Source: Chryseobacterium luteum (GTDB taxonomy: Bacteria; Bacteroidota; Bacteroidia; Flavobacteriales; Weeksellaceae). From it: 64,000 bases of DNA. Positions within the stretch are counted from its first letter, which is position 1; each line of letters opens with the position of its first letter. The stretch spans positions 1 to 64,000 of the forward strand of contig NZ_JPRO01000020.1 in assembly GCF_000737785.1 (NCBI RefSeq), written 5' to 3'. The notes under the pieces were generated by a model. It worked only from the letters and a program-made list of their open reading frames with translations. It made no database searches and was not told the DNA's origin. Shown here piece by piece: positions 41,919-51,832 of the stretch. The position numbers were made by a program, and so were the translations under genes.

Positions 41919-43577
41919 ATGGAAGAAAAATTCCAGCCTGATGTTATTATTGTGGGAACAGGACTGGCAGGGCTCACGGCTGCTATGGAAATTACCAATG
42001 CCGGAAAAAAAGTGCTTCTCCTCGATCAGGAAACCGAACAGAATATAGGCGGACAGGCATTCTGGTCATTTGGAGGACTGTTTTTCATCAATTCGCCCCA
42101 GCAGCGGAGAATGGGAATCAAAGATTCCTATGAGCTTGCCCTTCAGGACTGGAAAGGGACAGCTGGATTTGACCGCCCGGAAGATTACTGGCCCCGAAAG
42201 TGGGCGGAAGCCTATTTGAAATTTGCAGCTTATGAAAAACATGCTTATGTTTCTAAACTCGGCATCAGGTTTATGTTCATGGTAGGATGGGCAGAACGCG
42301 GAGATGGCTCAGCAACAGGTCACGGAAATTCTGTACCCCGTTTCCATGTAAGTTGGGGAACCGGGACAGGAATTGTGAAACCCTTTGTAGATAAAGCTTA
42401 TCAGGCTAAAGAAAAAGGCCTTTTACAGATGAAATTCAGGCACAGAGTGACTGAACTTATTATGAAAAATGGAAAAACCAAAGGCCTTAAAGGTGATATT
42501 CTTGAAAATGATGACAAAGAAAGAGGTGCTGAGACCAATAGAAATGTGATTTCACAGTTTGAATACCATGCCTCTCACATAATTATTGCATCAGGAGGTA
42601 TAGGAGCCAATCATGAACTGGTACGCAGGAACTGGCCCGAAAGATTGGGCCGGGCACCGGAAAATATGATTTGTGGCGTGCCTGCCTATGTAGATGGAAA
42701 AATGATAGGTATAGCAGAAAATTCGGGAGCACATATCATCAATCCTGACAGGATGTGGCATTATACGGAAGGAATACAGAACTGGAACTCGATATGGCCA
42801 AAACACGGCATCAGAATACTGCCCGGCCCCTCTTCCCTATGGTTTGATGCCAAAGGGAACCGTCTCCCCGCTCCTTTTCTTCCGGGATTTGATACCCTGG
42901 GAACCCTGAAGCATATTCAGGATACGGGTTTTTCTTACTCGTGGTTTATCCTCACCCAGAAAATAATTAAAAAAGAATTTGCCCTTTCCGGATCAGAACA
43001 GAATCCGGATATTACCAATAAAGATTACTCACTTTTTCTAAAAAGAATTTTTGGTAAAAAAGCACCGGGTCCCGTAGAGGCATTTAAAGAGCGCGGGAAA
43101 GATTTTATCGTTTCAGATGATCTTCAAAATCTGGTGGAAAGGATGAATGAGCTGTCCGGCGCCCACCTTTTGAACTATGAAAAGATTAAGGCACAGATAG
43201 AAGCCAGGGACAGGGAACTGGATAATAAGTATTCAAAAGATACACAGATTAATTATATCCGGAATACAAGAAATTATTTAGGTGACAAGCTCGGCCGTGT
43301 TGCCGCTCCACATAAAATTTTAGATCCTAAGAACGGGCCTCTCATCGCAGTTCGTCTCCATATTCTTACCCGGAAAACACTGGGTGGCATTAAAACCAAT
43401 CTTAACGGACAGGTGCTGAGAGATGATGATACTGTGATTGATGGACTATATGCAGCAGGAGAAGCAGCGGGCTTTGGCGGAGGCGGAATGCATGGCTACC
43501 GTGCGCTGGAAGGAACATTTCTCGGAGGTTGCATCTTTTCAGGAATGAAGGCCGGAAAATACATTGCAGGACTTTAA
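41919..43577 (+). CDS. FAD-binding dehydrogenase (KstD/fumarate reductase-like family)
   Basis: 552 residues. The N-terminal Rossmann motif VIIVGTGLAGLTAAMEITNAGKKVLLLDQE binds FAD, and GLYAAGEAAGFGGGGMHGYRALEGTFLGGCIFSG at the C-terminus closes the FAD site. FSFGG-like AFWSFGGLFF and ASGGIGANHELVRRNWP are typical of the Rv0785-like branch. The substrate is unknown. A short-chain dehydrogenase gene follows 75 bases later on the same strand. Confidence 0.88.
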   Translation: MEEKFQPDVIIVGTGLAGLTAAMEITNAGKKVLLLDQETEQNIGGQAFWSFGGLFFINSPQQRRMGIKDSYELALQDWKGTAGFDRPEDYWPRKWAEAYLKFAAYEKHAYVSKLGIRFMFMVGWAERGDGSATGHGNSVPRFHVSWGTGTGIVKPFVDKAYQAKEKGLLQMKFRHRVTELIMKNGKTKGLKGDILENDDKERGAETNRNVISQFEYHASHIIIASGGIGANHELVRRNWPERLGRAPENMICGVPAYVDGKMIGIAENSGAHIINPDRMWHYTEGIQNWNSIWPKHGIRILPGPSSLWFDAKGNRLPAPFLPGFDTLGTLKHIQDTGFSYSWFILTQKIIKKEFALSGSEQNPDITNKDYSLFLKRIFGKKAPGPVEAFKERGKDFIVSDDLQNLVERMNELSGAHLLNYEKIKAQIEARDRELDNKYSKDTQINYIRNTRNYLGDKLGRVAAPHKILDPKNGPLIAVRLHILTRKTLGGIKTNLNGQVLRDDDTVIDGLYAAGEAAGFGGGGMHGYRALEGTFLGGCIFSGMKAGKYIAGL

Positions 43578-43652
43578 AAGTCCAGTGCTGAATATTCTTC
43601 AAAACTGAATGATGAATTTTAAGTCAGGAATTAAACAGTAAATAAAAACAAA

Positions 43653-44456
43653 GTGAACAGTTATTTTAATAATAAAGTGGTTTGGATCACGGGGGCTTCA
43701 TCGGGAATCGGGGAAGCCCTGGTTAATGAATTGGCAGTCAGGAGTAATGCGAAAATTATCCTTTCATCAAGACATAAAGATCAGCTGAATATGGTTGCCC
43801 AAAAGGTCGGGCTCGATGCAGATCGTTTCACTGTGATTCCTTTAGATCTGGAAGATTACAAAAAGATGCCGGATATTGTGGCGGAAGCCATAGAAAAATT
43901 TGGAAAGATTGATATTCTGATCAATAATGCCGGACTTTCCCAGCGTTCCCTTGCCATAGAGACAGATATAGAAGTTGATAAACGTTTGATGGATATTGAT
44001 TTTATTGGAACCGTAGCCCTTACAAAATCCGTGCTCCCCTACATGATCAGGAACGGATGCGGACATATTGCTGTAGTTTCCAGCCTTATGGGGATTTTTG
44101 GAGCTCCGATGCGAAGCAGTTATGCGGCTGCCAAACATGCACTTCACGGCTTTTTTGATTCCCTGCGCGCCGAATTGTATACAAAGAAAATTACAGTGAC
44201 CATCATTTGCCCCGGATTTGTGCAAACCAATATTTCTATTAATGCAGTGACTGGTAACGGTTCCTTACAGGGAACTATGGATGATGCCACTATGAAAGGA
44301 ATGCCCGCTGATGTTTTCGCGAAAAAAATGCTTTCTGCCATAGGAAAAAAGAAAAACCAGGCTTCCATAGGCGGTCAGGAAGTATTGGGAACCTACCTTC
44401 AGAGATTTTTCCCTAATCTGCTGGCCAAAATTGTCCGTAAAGCAAAAGTAGTGTGA
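43653..44456 (+). CDS. Short-chain dehydrogenase/reductase
   Basis: 267 residues, starting with GTG at 43653. The Rossmann motif TGASSGIGEALVNELA is at the start, NNAG in LINNAGLSQRS, catalytic Ser in VVSSLMGIFG and YxxxK in SYAAAKHALHGFF. The C-terminal FFPNLLAKIVRKAK is basic, common in membrane-associated SDRs of the DHRS7 type. Probably co-transcribed with the upstream FAD enzyme. Confidence 0.88.
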   Translation: MNSYFNNKVVWITGASSGIGEALVNELAVRSNAKIILSSRHKDQLNMVAQKVGLDADRFTVIPLDLEDYKKMPDIVAEAIEKFGKIDILINNAGLSQRSLAIETDIEVDKRLMDIDFIGTVALTKSVLPYMIRNGCGHIAVVSSLMGIFGAPMRSSYAAAKHALHGFFDSLRAELYTKKITVTIICPGFVQTNISINAVTGNGSLQGTMDDATMKGMPADVFAKKMLSAIGKKKNQASIGGQEVLGTYLQRFFPNLLAKIVRKAKVV

Positions 44457-44465
44457 ATTATGATA

Positions 44466-44491
44466 AAAACCTCCCGAAACGAGAGGTTTTA
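44466..44491. terminator. Shared terminator between convergent genes
   Basis: AAAACCTC (44466-44473) pairs with GAGGTTTT (44483-44490), between stops at 44456 (+) and 44519 (-). Confidence 0.7.
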
Positions 44492-44518
44492 TATTGCAAA
44501 TCAGATTTTTTATTAATC

Positions 44519-45520
44519 TTAAAAGCTTGAAGAGTTCGGTGTCTGAGCTTTCTCATAAATCAGTCCTTCAGATTTCAGTTCACTCCAAAAATCCGCTGGA
44601 ATATCGGCATTAAGACCTTCCCAATTATCTTTAACCTGTTCCGGTTTGCTGGCTCCGGGAATAATGGAAGCAAACTCATCCGATGCCAAAACAAAATGCA
44701 GCGCAGCATGTACAATATCCGTGTTGTATTTTTTGGCGATATCCTTTATTCTGGCCCGTTTTTCCGCCATTCCTTTTGGAATTACATCCTTATAATTGTA
44801 CCTGTCCCTTCCGGCAATATATCCTGAATTATACCCTGCACCGGAAACCAGCTTTACTCCGGCCTTTTTAACTGCTGGTAAAAGTCTGTCAACAGCATCT
44901 TCATGTTCCAGAATCGAATATTGCGTTGCAGAAAGGCAGATATCGGGATCCGCAGAATCTATACAGTCTAAAATAGGCTCAATTTTATTGACTCCCATTC
45001 CCCAGGCCTTGATTACTCCCTGGTCCCTCAGCTCGGACAGAACTTTGAAAGCCCCTTTTTTTGCCTGCTCTAAAAAATAAGGATAGCGGTCTCCTACCTG
45101 GTCTTCAGACAGGTCATGCACATAAACAATGTCGATATGATCCAGTCCCGTTCTCTCCAGGCTGTCTTCGACAGATCTTTTGATCGCATCTGCGGTATAA
45201 TCATGTTTAAAATCATAATTCAATGGCTTTTTCCACATGGTAGGCGGAACTTCTGATTCAGGAACTTCGTGAAACAGCCTTCCTACTTTGGTTGAAAATA
45301 TAAAATCACTCCTGTCTTTGTCTTTCAGAAAGTGTCCGAATCTTCTTTCACTTTTTGTGAGACCATACCAGGGAGATGTATCATAATAACGGATCCCGAG
45401 ATCCCATGCAGTCTGAAGAATACTGTAAGATTCCTCATCACTGATATTCCCGAACGCAGTTCCTATCGCTACTCCACCTATTCCTAACCGGTGCTTTTCT
45501 GTTAAAACATCTGTTTTCAT
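44519..45520 (-). CDS. Aldo/keto reductase
   Basis: 333 residues from the ATG at 45520 (MKTDVLTEKHRLGIGG). AKR fold: IRYYDTSPWYGLTKSERRFGHFL (catalytic Asp/Tyr), FIFSTKVGRL, DHIDIVYVHDLSEDQ, ACLSATQYS-like CLSATQYSILE and ASIIPGASKPEQVKDN (NADPH site). It resembles the D-threo-aldose/L-fucose 1-dehydrogenase and pyridoxal dehydrogenase branch. A frame extension upstream lacks coding character. Confidence 0.88.
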   Translation of the reverse strand: MKTDVLTEKHRLGIGGVAIGTAFGNISDEESYSILQTAWDLGIRYYDTSPWYGLTKSERRFGHFLKDKDRSDFIFSTKVGRLFHEVPESEVPPTMWKKPLNYDFKHDYTADAIKRSVEDSLERTGLDHIDIVYVHDLSEDQVGDRYPYFLEQAKKGAFKVLSELRDQGVIKAWGMGVNKIEPILDCIDSADPDICLSATQYSILEHEDAVDRLLPAVKKAGVKLVSGAGYNSGYIAGRDRYNYKDVIPKGMAEKRARIKDIAKKYNTDIVHAALHFVLASDEFASIIPGASKPEQVKDNWEGLNADIPADFWSELKSEGLIYEKAQTPNSSSF

Positions 45521-45652
45521 ATGATTGTATTTAAGTGTTGGTTTGATATTCAGATGCAAACATCGTGCAGAGTATACTATGAACAATGCCTTTAATTTTC
45601 TTATATTATGTTAAATATTTATTGTTTTATAGTTCATCCGGTTTGTTTACAT

Positions 45653-45684
45653 AAAAAAATAACCTCCCGAATGAGAGGTTATTT
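45653..45684 (-). terminator. Terminator of the three tandem secreted paralogues
   Basis: AAATAACCTC (45657-45666) pairs with GAGGTTATTT (45675-45684); on the minus strand the stem runs into TTATTTTTTT. Confidence 0.8.
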
Positions 45685-45728
45685 TGGTGTATAGTTTATA
45701 GTCTTATAATCTTTGTTACAGGAATATA

Positions 45729-46625
45729 TTATTGCTCAACAATAGTCAGAACATTATAACCTCCTGTGTTGACTAGAATACGTTTGTCCGGATCCCAGGA
45801 TACATTAATCCATACAAATGGCCTTAGCTTATCCCCTGCATTGAGATATAAACTCGCAGTACAGGCCGATCCTACTATTACTTCATTTGGAGCATTTCCT
45901 GTATCCTGAGGATATCCATTATTAGTTTTTATTCTTTGTATAACCGCATTTGCAGAATTTCTTACCTCCCAGATCGCTTCTGTCTGGTTCTGTCCGGAAC
46001 TGTTATTAACCTGTTTTGCATCAAGAGCAAAAGTAAAAGTGGCAAAATATACACCCGATCTCGGAGCAATGAACTCTCCGGTAGCAGGGTTAAAATTTGT
46101 TCTGGGCTGTCCGGAATCTGAGTCCAGCTTTTCCACCCATGAAGTAAGATAAGTAGAAGATCTTCCCGGAATTCCATCTGTATAATTTCCTACAGGCCAT
46201 AAGCCGTTTTCAAAAACGGTACAATTATTATCTGTCTTCTCTGCCATTACCACAATTCTTGGTTTTCCGTATGGTAAAATAGGAACCCACACTGTTCCGT
46301 CGGAATATTCTATATAACCCTGCACTCCGATGGCTGGGTTAGGATTATACCGCATAGCTCCAGCTCCGGCTTCAGCTGCGGTTTGATTGGTCATGCCTAT
46401 CGCCATAGAACCGTTGGCTCCGTTTCTAAGGTCAATTGCCATTTTGGGAACAGCTACCCCTGCTCCTATTTTCCCGGCTTTATCAATAATCACTTTTTCC
46501 GTTGTATTGATCTCAACGGCATTGGCTGGACTGGGATTGCTGCCGCCGATAGCGATCTGGGCCAGTATTAAATTCGGAAGGATCCCCATGCCCAGAAATA
46601 GTATGCTTTTTTTATTTAATTTCAT
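45729..46625 (-). CDS. Secreted paralogue 3 with C1q/TNF-like C-terminal domain
   Basis: 298 residues with a signal peptide (ILFLGMGILPNLILAQ). The N-terminal part follows the pattern shared with the two upstream paralogues (AIGGSNPSPANAVEI, VIIDKAGKIGAGVAVPKMAIDLR, AEAGAGAMRYNP, YSDGTVWVPILP). The C-terminal ~150 residues contain FNPATGEFIAPRSGVYFATFTFAL, the 'F.AP.sGvY.f' hallmark of C1q-like jelly rolls, and end VLTIVEQ. Probably a cell-surface or fimbria-like protein. Confidence 0.75.
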   Translation of the reverse strand: MKLNKKSILFLGMGILPNLILAQIAIGGSNPSPANAVEINTTEKVIIDKAGKIGAGVAVPKMAIDLRNGANGSMAIGMTNQTAAEAGAGAMRYNPNPAIGVQGYIEYSDGTVWVPILPYGKPRIVVMAEKTDNNCTVFENGLWPVGNYTDGIPGRSSTYLTSWVEKLDSDSGQPRTNFNPATGEFIAPRSGVYFATFTFALDAKQVNNSSGQNQTEAIWEVRNSANAVIQRIKTNNGYPQDTGNAPNEVIVGSACTASLYLNAGDKLRPFVWINVSWDPDKRILVNTGGYNVLTIVEQ

Positions 46626-46635
46626 CTTTGTTAGT

Positions 46636-47460
46636 TTATAATTCGTAAATACTGATACTGTTATTGGTGCCGGTGTTTGCGGTGTTTATACCTCTGTCGC
46701 TACCGAAATTGTGAAATACCTTAAACTGGATTGTATCATTGACAGATAAATTAAAAATAGCTGTACAGTTACCTCCGACAATATTACTTACGGCGCTTAT
46801 ATCCCAAGCCGGGTATGAGTTTACACTTCTGTATGTTTTAATATTGTTAAGGCCGGTATTACTTTCGATAATGGTTTCTATTCTTGAATTCTGGACAATA
46901 TTGCCGTTCGCCAAAGTAATATTGAAAGAAACAATATAAAACCCGCTTCTCGGTGCAGTGAAAGTTGTACCATTAAAATTAGACTGAGAATCTGTAACTT
47001 CATCCCATTTGTCTATGAGGGTTGTCCCATCGTTTGTCAAATTAAGAGGAATGCTTTTATTAGCCAGTACCAAAGCTTTAGGTGGCAGGGTCATTGGAAG
47101 GTTATGCCAAGCTACACCATCAGAATACTGTATAATATTTCCGTTACTGTAACGGATAGCGCCACCTCCGGCAGCAGCGGCTGTCTGGGAGCTTGTTCCC
47201 AATCCTATAATACCTTTATCATCAGTAGAACGGATATCCACTTTAGTTTTAGGGTTTAAAAGTCCTACCCCTAATTTTCCGTCGGAAGTGAGCACTACAT
47301 CATTGGGTATCTGAAGAGCAGAAGGCGGAACACTGCTGTTATCTTTTCCTGCATCTATATGAAAAGTCTGCATCGGGTCTTTAGTGAAGATTCCTGTCTG
47401 TGCCTGTATAGTGAACGGAAGGCACAGAATCAGTAATTTATATAAATTTTTAATTTTCAT
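46636..47460 (-). CDS. Secreted paralogue 2 with C1q/TNF-like C-terminal domain
   Basis: 274 residues; signal peptide KNLYKLLILCLPFTIQAQ. Shared blocks: GIFTKDPMQTFHIDAGKDNSS, LTSDGKLGVGLLNPKTKVDIR, AAAAGGGAIRYSNG, QYSDGVAWHNLP, then FNGTTFTAPRSGFYIVSFNITL and the end NSISIYEL. It is 10 bases upstream of paralogue 3 and 12 bases downstream of paralogue 1, giving one operon. Confidence 0.75.
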   Translation of the reverse strand: MKIKNLYKLLILCLPFTIQAQTGIFTKDPMQTFHIDAGKDNSSVPPSALQIPNDVVLTSDGKLGVGLLNPKTKVDIRSTDDKGIIGLGTSSQTAAAAGGGAIRYSNGNIIQYSDGVAWHNLPMTLPPKALVLANKSIPLNLTNDGTTLIDKWDEVTDSQSNFNGTTFTAPRSGFYIVSFNITLANGNIVQNSRIETIIESNTGLNNIKTYRSVNSYPAWDISAVSNIVGGNCTAIFNLSVNDTIQFKVFHNFGSDRGINTANTGTNNSISIYEL

Positions 47461-47472
47461 TTTTTGTATTTT

Positions 47473-48300
47473 TTAATTTTCAATAATGGTGAGATTGTTA
47501 AAGCCTGCATCCGGATTGGTCCAGTCCCCATTTACTCTTAAAGCTCTTGCCACAGATGCTGCTATGTTCTGATTAAGTTGTGGACGAACAGTCTGATCAG
47601 CATCTAGCCTTACCGTAATTACAGCAGAACCACCTACCTGGGCATCTTCATTACCGCGGGCAAATGTCTTGTATGAACGGGCCAGGATAGCATTTGCACT
47701 TGGACTGTAAAACTGGCTGATGACTTCAGAAGAAAGAGCCACTGAACCGGCAACAAAGTTATACGTCATCAGGAAGGTGTAGACACCTGCTCTCGGTGCT
47801 TTAAAAATCCCTGTACCAGGATCAAAACTGTTGGAAAAATCTTTGACCTCGTCCCATCCGCTAATATTGACATCAGAATTGTAAGGAACTGAGAACGGAG
47901 TAGTCATTCTTGCAACCACTACTGCTTTGGTGGGAAGGATAAGCGCTGTTTCCCATACATTCCCATCAGACACCTGAATTTTTGCCTGGGTAGGCTCATA
48001 TCTCACGGCTCCGGCTCCGGCTGCATTGGCTGTCATCGCAGTGGTGCCAAGTCCTATTGCATTCTGCAGTCCTGCTGACCGCATATCAAGTTTTACAATT
48101 GGATTTAAAACTCCGGCTCCTATAAAGCCTGCATTGGTGATAATCAGGTCATTGCTGATTTGTGCGGGAGTCACTGCAGCGGTATTGTCTTTTGCACCGT
48201 CTACATGTAATGCCCCCAAGGGATTGCTAGTGTTGATTCCTATCTGTGCGCTAATAAGCGACGAAACAACCATAGCTAAGGATAGCAAATTTCTTTTCAT
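47473..48300 (-). CDS. Secreted paralogue 1 with C1q/TNF-like C-terminal domain
   Basis: 275 residues; signal peptide LLSLAMVVSSLISAQ. GINTSNPLGALHVDGAKDN resembles the 'IGT..P...L.V.g' N-terminal repeats of Bacteroidota tail-fibre-like and adhesin proteins. GAGVLNPIVKLDMRSAG and VSDGNVWETALILP are shared with its paralogues, and FDPGTGIFKAPRAGVYTFLMTYNF begins the C1q-like domain. It is first in the operon, with a 263-base gap upstream that should hold the promoter. Confidence 0.75.
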   Translation of the reverse strand: MKRNLLSLAMVVSSLISAQIGINTSNPLGALHVDGAKDNTAAVTPAQISNDLIITNAGFIGAGVLNPIVKLDMRSAGLQNAIGLGTTAMTANAAGAGAVRYEPTQAKIQVSDGNVWETALILPTKAVVVARMTTPFSVPYNSDVNISGWDEVKDFSNSFDPGTGIFKAPRAGVYTFLMTYNFVAGSVALSSEVISQFYSPSANAILARSYKTFARGNEDAQVGGSAVITVRLDADQTVRPQLNQNIAASVARALRVNGDWTNPDAGFNNLTIIEN

Positions 48301-48563
48301 TGAATTGTGTTTTTAAAATGTCAGCTTTAACGGAACCTAATGGCTTTAAAATGTATCAAAGTTCAGGTCCCGATGTTTAATATTTCAATTTTTGAAAATC
48401 AAAATCATTATTGAATGCAAAGATTCATGAAATCTTTCAGATTGAAAAATGAAAGGTGTAATATTTTCGGAAAAAGACACTACTTTTAATGATTTTAAAT
48501 AACTGGAATATAGTTATTTATATGCATTCACATACATTTTGATTTGTAGGGCTTATTTTTACT

Positions 48564-48884
48564 TTAAATGAACCTTTTTTTCCATTTTGCAATTGTATTT
48601 CTGCTTAATTTGAAATGCCGTGCCAGCTGTGCATTGTTGTATCCGTACTTCTTTTGATAGTCCAGTATTTCAAGAATCGACTGCTGGTCAAAAAAGCGGT
48701 GTTTCTGATTAAAAGTAAAGGTACTTTTATCTTCTCTACCTGTAAGAATGTTGCTGCATGTAATGACATCAAGTATTGAGAAATTCTTTTTAGATAGTAT
48801 CGCTTTAAATTCTTCTTTTTTCTCAGGATATTTTTCATTGATAAGGTCTGTATAAATCCTTCTGTAATCCGGGGTATTTTCCAT
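48564..48884 (-). CDS. Small HTH protein (transposase-like helix-turn-helix), second of a pair
   Basis: 106 residues ending in a helix-turn-helix: ILEILDYQKKYGYNNAQLARHFKLSRNTIAKWKKRF, of the Tn3/IS3-orfA kind. No catalytic domain follows, and this family in Chryseobacterium appears to be regulatory. Its ATG overlaps the stop of the upstream gene by one base (TAATG), a translational-coupling arrangement. Confidence 0.7.
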   Translation of the reverse strand: MENTPDYRRIYTDLINEKYPEKKEEFKAILSKKNFSILDVITCSNILTGREDKSTFTFNQKHRFFDQQSILEILDYQKKYGYNNAQLARHFKLSRNTIAKWKKRFI

Positions 48885-49318
48885 TATTTTTCCATCAGGT
48901 TATATTTATGCAGCCATTTGTAGAGTGTACTTTTGGGGATTTTATATTCAGAAATAACATTTGATTTCGTCATTTCCCCTTTTCTGATCCTGTCCAGAAC
49001 AAATTCAATAATCTCTTTGGTGTAGAGGCTCTTCCGGAATGCGGGAAGTGAGTCATGTGCTTTTTTCTTTTGGACATAATTCATGGAAGACTGCGGGGAG
49101 TATAAAATCAGGTGTTGTGAGTAGAGTCTGAAGAAATCATATTGCAGGAGTTTTGACCAGCGTAGCAGAACTTCTGTGTCAAAAGCAGAGGATTCGTACA
49201 TTTTCATTATATCTTCTTCTTTACAGTTTAGAAATTTACATATGCGGGGCATTTCTATCCCGCTTTTGTCAACCTTCTCTTTTATCATCGATCCAATGTT
49301 AAGATTTTTCAGATCCAT
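48884..49318 (-). CDS. Small HTH protein, first of a pair
   Basis: 144 residues. An N-terminal segment (IGSMIKEKVDKSGIEMPRICKFLNCKEEDIMKMY) resembles an XRE-like HTH. FDTEVLLRWSKLLQYDFFRLYSQHLILYSP is characteristic of a Chryseobacterium-group family. The C-terminus (GEMTKSNVISEYKIPKSTLYKWLHKYNL) is a second, transposase-like HTH. It is translationally coupled to the next gene and lies between the surface-protein operon and the AraC-type regulator. Confidence 0.7.
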   Translation of the reverse strand: MDLKNLNIGSMIKEKVDKSGIEMPRICKFLNCKEEDIMKMYESSAFDTEVLLRWSKLLQYDFFRLYSQHLILYSPQSSMNYVQKKKAHDSLPAFRKSLYTKEIIEFVLDRIRKGEMTKSNVISEYKIPKSTLYKWLHKYNLMEK

Positions 49319-49995
49319 ATAGTTTTTAATTATTAGTGTTTTTTTTTAAAATGAATTGCGGGTAATGCCTATTTCCTGATGAAATGAAGGACAAAATAAA
49401 GGAAAAGCAATAAACAAAATTCCTAATTGAGGGGATTAGAAATCTTGACAGAATTATTGCTTTTCATACTTGTGTTTTAGAATTTTAAGCCTGATTATTT
49501 TATTGTACAAACATATAAGATTCTTGTGCAATGTTAAAGATTTATCCGGACAGTTAAAGATGCATCATGTTGTAAATTCCGAATACCTTACTATAATTTA
49601 ATAGAATTGAACAAGAACCTTATATTGTAAATTAAATAATCATTTTTGGTGAAATATCAGAATATTAATAACTGATAATGGTTAATAATTTTCTTTTCAT
49701 CATTTGTGTGTTTCATATCAGGTGAATTAGTTTACTCTTCTGATATAATAACAATATTAGTCCTTTCTTCAAGGATAAAAAAGGACGGTATGAAATAATT
49801 TCTGAAAAAATCAAGTGTTTATTCGGTGTTTTATTAAAAATTTAAGCCACTCGGCTCTAAAAAATAATTTGAATTTAAATAGTTAGCATTCAACCGATTG
49901 TGTATTTTTATTGATAATGTAAATTCTGAAAAAATAACATTATTATTATGCCATAATTATTTATATTGTGCTTAATTTGTTCACTCTAAAAAAAC
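49319..49995. other. 677-bp AT-rich gap between divergent genes
   Basis: No gene seen on either strand. It holds the start regions of the small HTH pair and of the TPR regulator. The sequence TTTTCATCATTTGTGT (49694-49709) recurs at 60558-60573. Confidence 0.4.
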
Positions 49996-51597
49996 ATGAT
50001 GAAAAATATATTTTTACTACTTTTCTGCTTGATTTTCAGGCTTTTTAGTGCCCAGCTCAATCCCGGGCCTTCAGTGGAATCACAAATTGATTCCGAAATT
50101 ATCCGGGCTGAAAAGGTATCTAAAGGGGATCCTACGCAATCAATAGAACTTTTGAACGAAATCTATCGTGATTCTAAAAAGGCTGACTATAAAAAAGGGC
50201 TTCTGGAGAGCATCTCTCTCCTTATGGCAAAATATTATGATGCCGGGAATCATAAAAAAGTAATTGATCTGAGTACGGAAGCTGAAAAACTTGCCATAGA
50301 TGCAAATGATGATGCAAAACTGGCGAATATTTACAGGATAAAGGCTTCATCGTATACAGAATTAGGCTTTAATAATGAAAGCATCACAGAGCTTAGAAAA
50401 GCATTAAAAATATCTGAAAAAGTAACGTCTGAAGACAGAAAAAATTATCTGAAATCTTTAATATATACGGGTATTGGCTCTTATTTTGCCCATGTGAATG
50501 CACCGCTGGATTCTGTAATACAGTATCAGAAAAAAAGCCTGGAAAGTGCGGTCCGTATTGGAGACAGTAAAGAGTTTATGACAAAAAAATACTATCTCCT
50601 TGCACTGTCCTACATGAATCTGGGGATGACAAGTGTTGCTTCCCAACGGATCAATGATGCGGAAAATTATTTTGACAAAGCATTAAAGATAGCTCAAAAT
50701 GAGCAATACGAGGTATCAAAAAACCTGGAAATTACTATTCTGAATGAATATGCATGGCTGTATTATGATCAAAAAAAATATGATCAGGCAGTCCATTTCG
50801 CAGAAAAAGCTGAACAGCTGGAGAAACGAATAAGCACACCTTATATCCGTAGAGATATTTACGAGGTCAAATTCAAATCTTATGTAGAATTAGGAGAAAA
50901 GGAAGATTCAAAAAAATACATGAATCTGTACACGAAACTTAATGACAGTCTCGTTAATGAAGAGAAGAAAAGCATTAATACTCCTGTAAAAAAGATAATG
51001 GACGAACAGGTAGAAATTCATACCGGGAATATTCAGAATATTCTGATAGTGGCTCTTATTTTTATTATACTTCTTTTAGCAGGCGGTATATTTTTCTGGA
51101 AAAGAAACCAGAAAAAACTTCATGAAAGTTATGAGGCGACGATCAATAACCTTAAAAATACCAATAATCTTCCCGCACAGAATATCCCGCTAGAAATATC
51201 TGCTGAGAAAAGCATTAATATTACTGACGAGACAGTGAAAATGATCCTGATAAAGCTGGAAAAATTTGAAAAATCACAAAAATTCATTAAAAAAGATCTG
51301 AGTCTTACTTCCCTGGCCAATGATCTGAATACCAATACCAGATACCTGTCCGAGATTATTAAACAATATAAAGAAAATAACTATAATAATTACATCAATG
51401 GTCTCAGGATCAGCTATATTACCAATAAGCTTTATGAAAATCCTATTTACAGGGAATACAAAATAAGCTATCTGGCTGAAGCCTGCGGATTTTCATCCAG
51501 GGAGGTTTTTGCTGTTATCTTCAAGAAGGAAACCGGAGTAAGTCCCTCCTATTTCATCAACAACCTGAAAAAAGACAGCCTGGAATCCCTATCTTAG
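49996..51597 (+). CDS. TPR-TM-AraC hybrid transcriptional regulator
   Basis: 533 residues: signal peptide (MMKNIFLLLFCLIFRLFSAQ), then a periplasmic helical-repeat region of TPR units (about 30-330, e.g. AKLANIYRIKASSYTELGFNNESITELRKAL and EYAWLYYDQKKYDQAVHFAEKAEQL). A membrane helix follows at about 347-368 (ILIVALIFIILLLAGGIFFW), then a cytoplasmic AraC HTH at 430-525 (SLTSLANDLNTNTRYLSEII ... ISYLAEACGFSSREVFAVIFKKETGVSPSYF). This Bacteroidota architecture senses envelope signals and acts directly on DNA. The neighbouring surface-protein operon is a possible target. Confidence 0.85.
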   Translation: MMKNIFLLLFCLIFRLFSAQLNPGPSVESQIDSEIIRAEKVSKGDPTQSIELLNEIYRDSKKADYKKGLLESISLLMAKYYDAGNHKKVIDLSTEAEKLAIDANDDAKLANIYRIKASSYTELGFNNESITELRKALKISEKVTSEDRKNYLKSLIYTGIGSYFAHVNAPLDSVIQYQKKSLESAVRIGDSKEFMTKKYYLLALSYMNLGMTSVASQRINDAENYFDKALKIAQNEQYEVSKNLEITILNEYAWLYYDQKKYDQAVHFAEKAEQLEKRISTPYIRRDIYEVKFKSYVELGEKEDSKKYMNLYTKLNDSLVNEEKKSINTPVKKIMDEQVEIHTGNIQNILIVALIFIILLLAGGIFFWKRNQKKLHESYEATINNLKNTNNLPAQNIPLEISAEKSINITDETVKMILIKLEKFEKSQKFIKKDLSLTSLANDLNTNTRYLSEIIKQYKENNYNNYINGLRISYITNKLYENPIYREYKISYLAEACGFSSREVFAVIFKKETGVSPSYFINNLKKDSLESLS

Positions 51598-51832
51598 AGA
51601 ATGCTTTTACAGTATTTTTCAAAGCTAATATTGATTTCGGTTAAGTTGAATGATGGAAATTTCCGGCAAATTTGAATTTAATATTGAAATGAAAATTTCT
51701 AAGAAATATTTATAAGGGCGCAAGTTGCTTAATTTCAGTGGGTTGTTTGTTTTGTGGTGATCTAAGGTAAAATTCTTATAAAGATATTTCATAAATTTAC
51801 GAAGCCATTACGGTTTTAAAATTGGTTCTCAG

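Noticed and set aside
48564..49318. The two small HTH genes as an IS element (orfA-like).
   Set aside because: No DDE domain or terminal repeats are present, and both are intact, coupled genes; regulation seems more likely.
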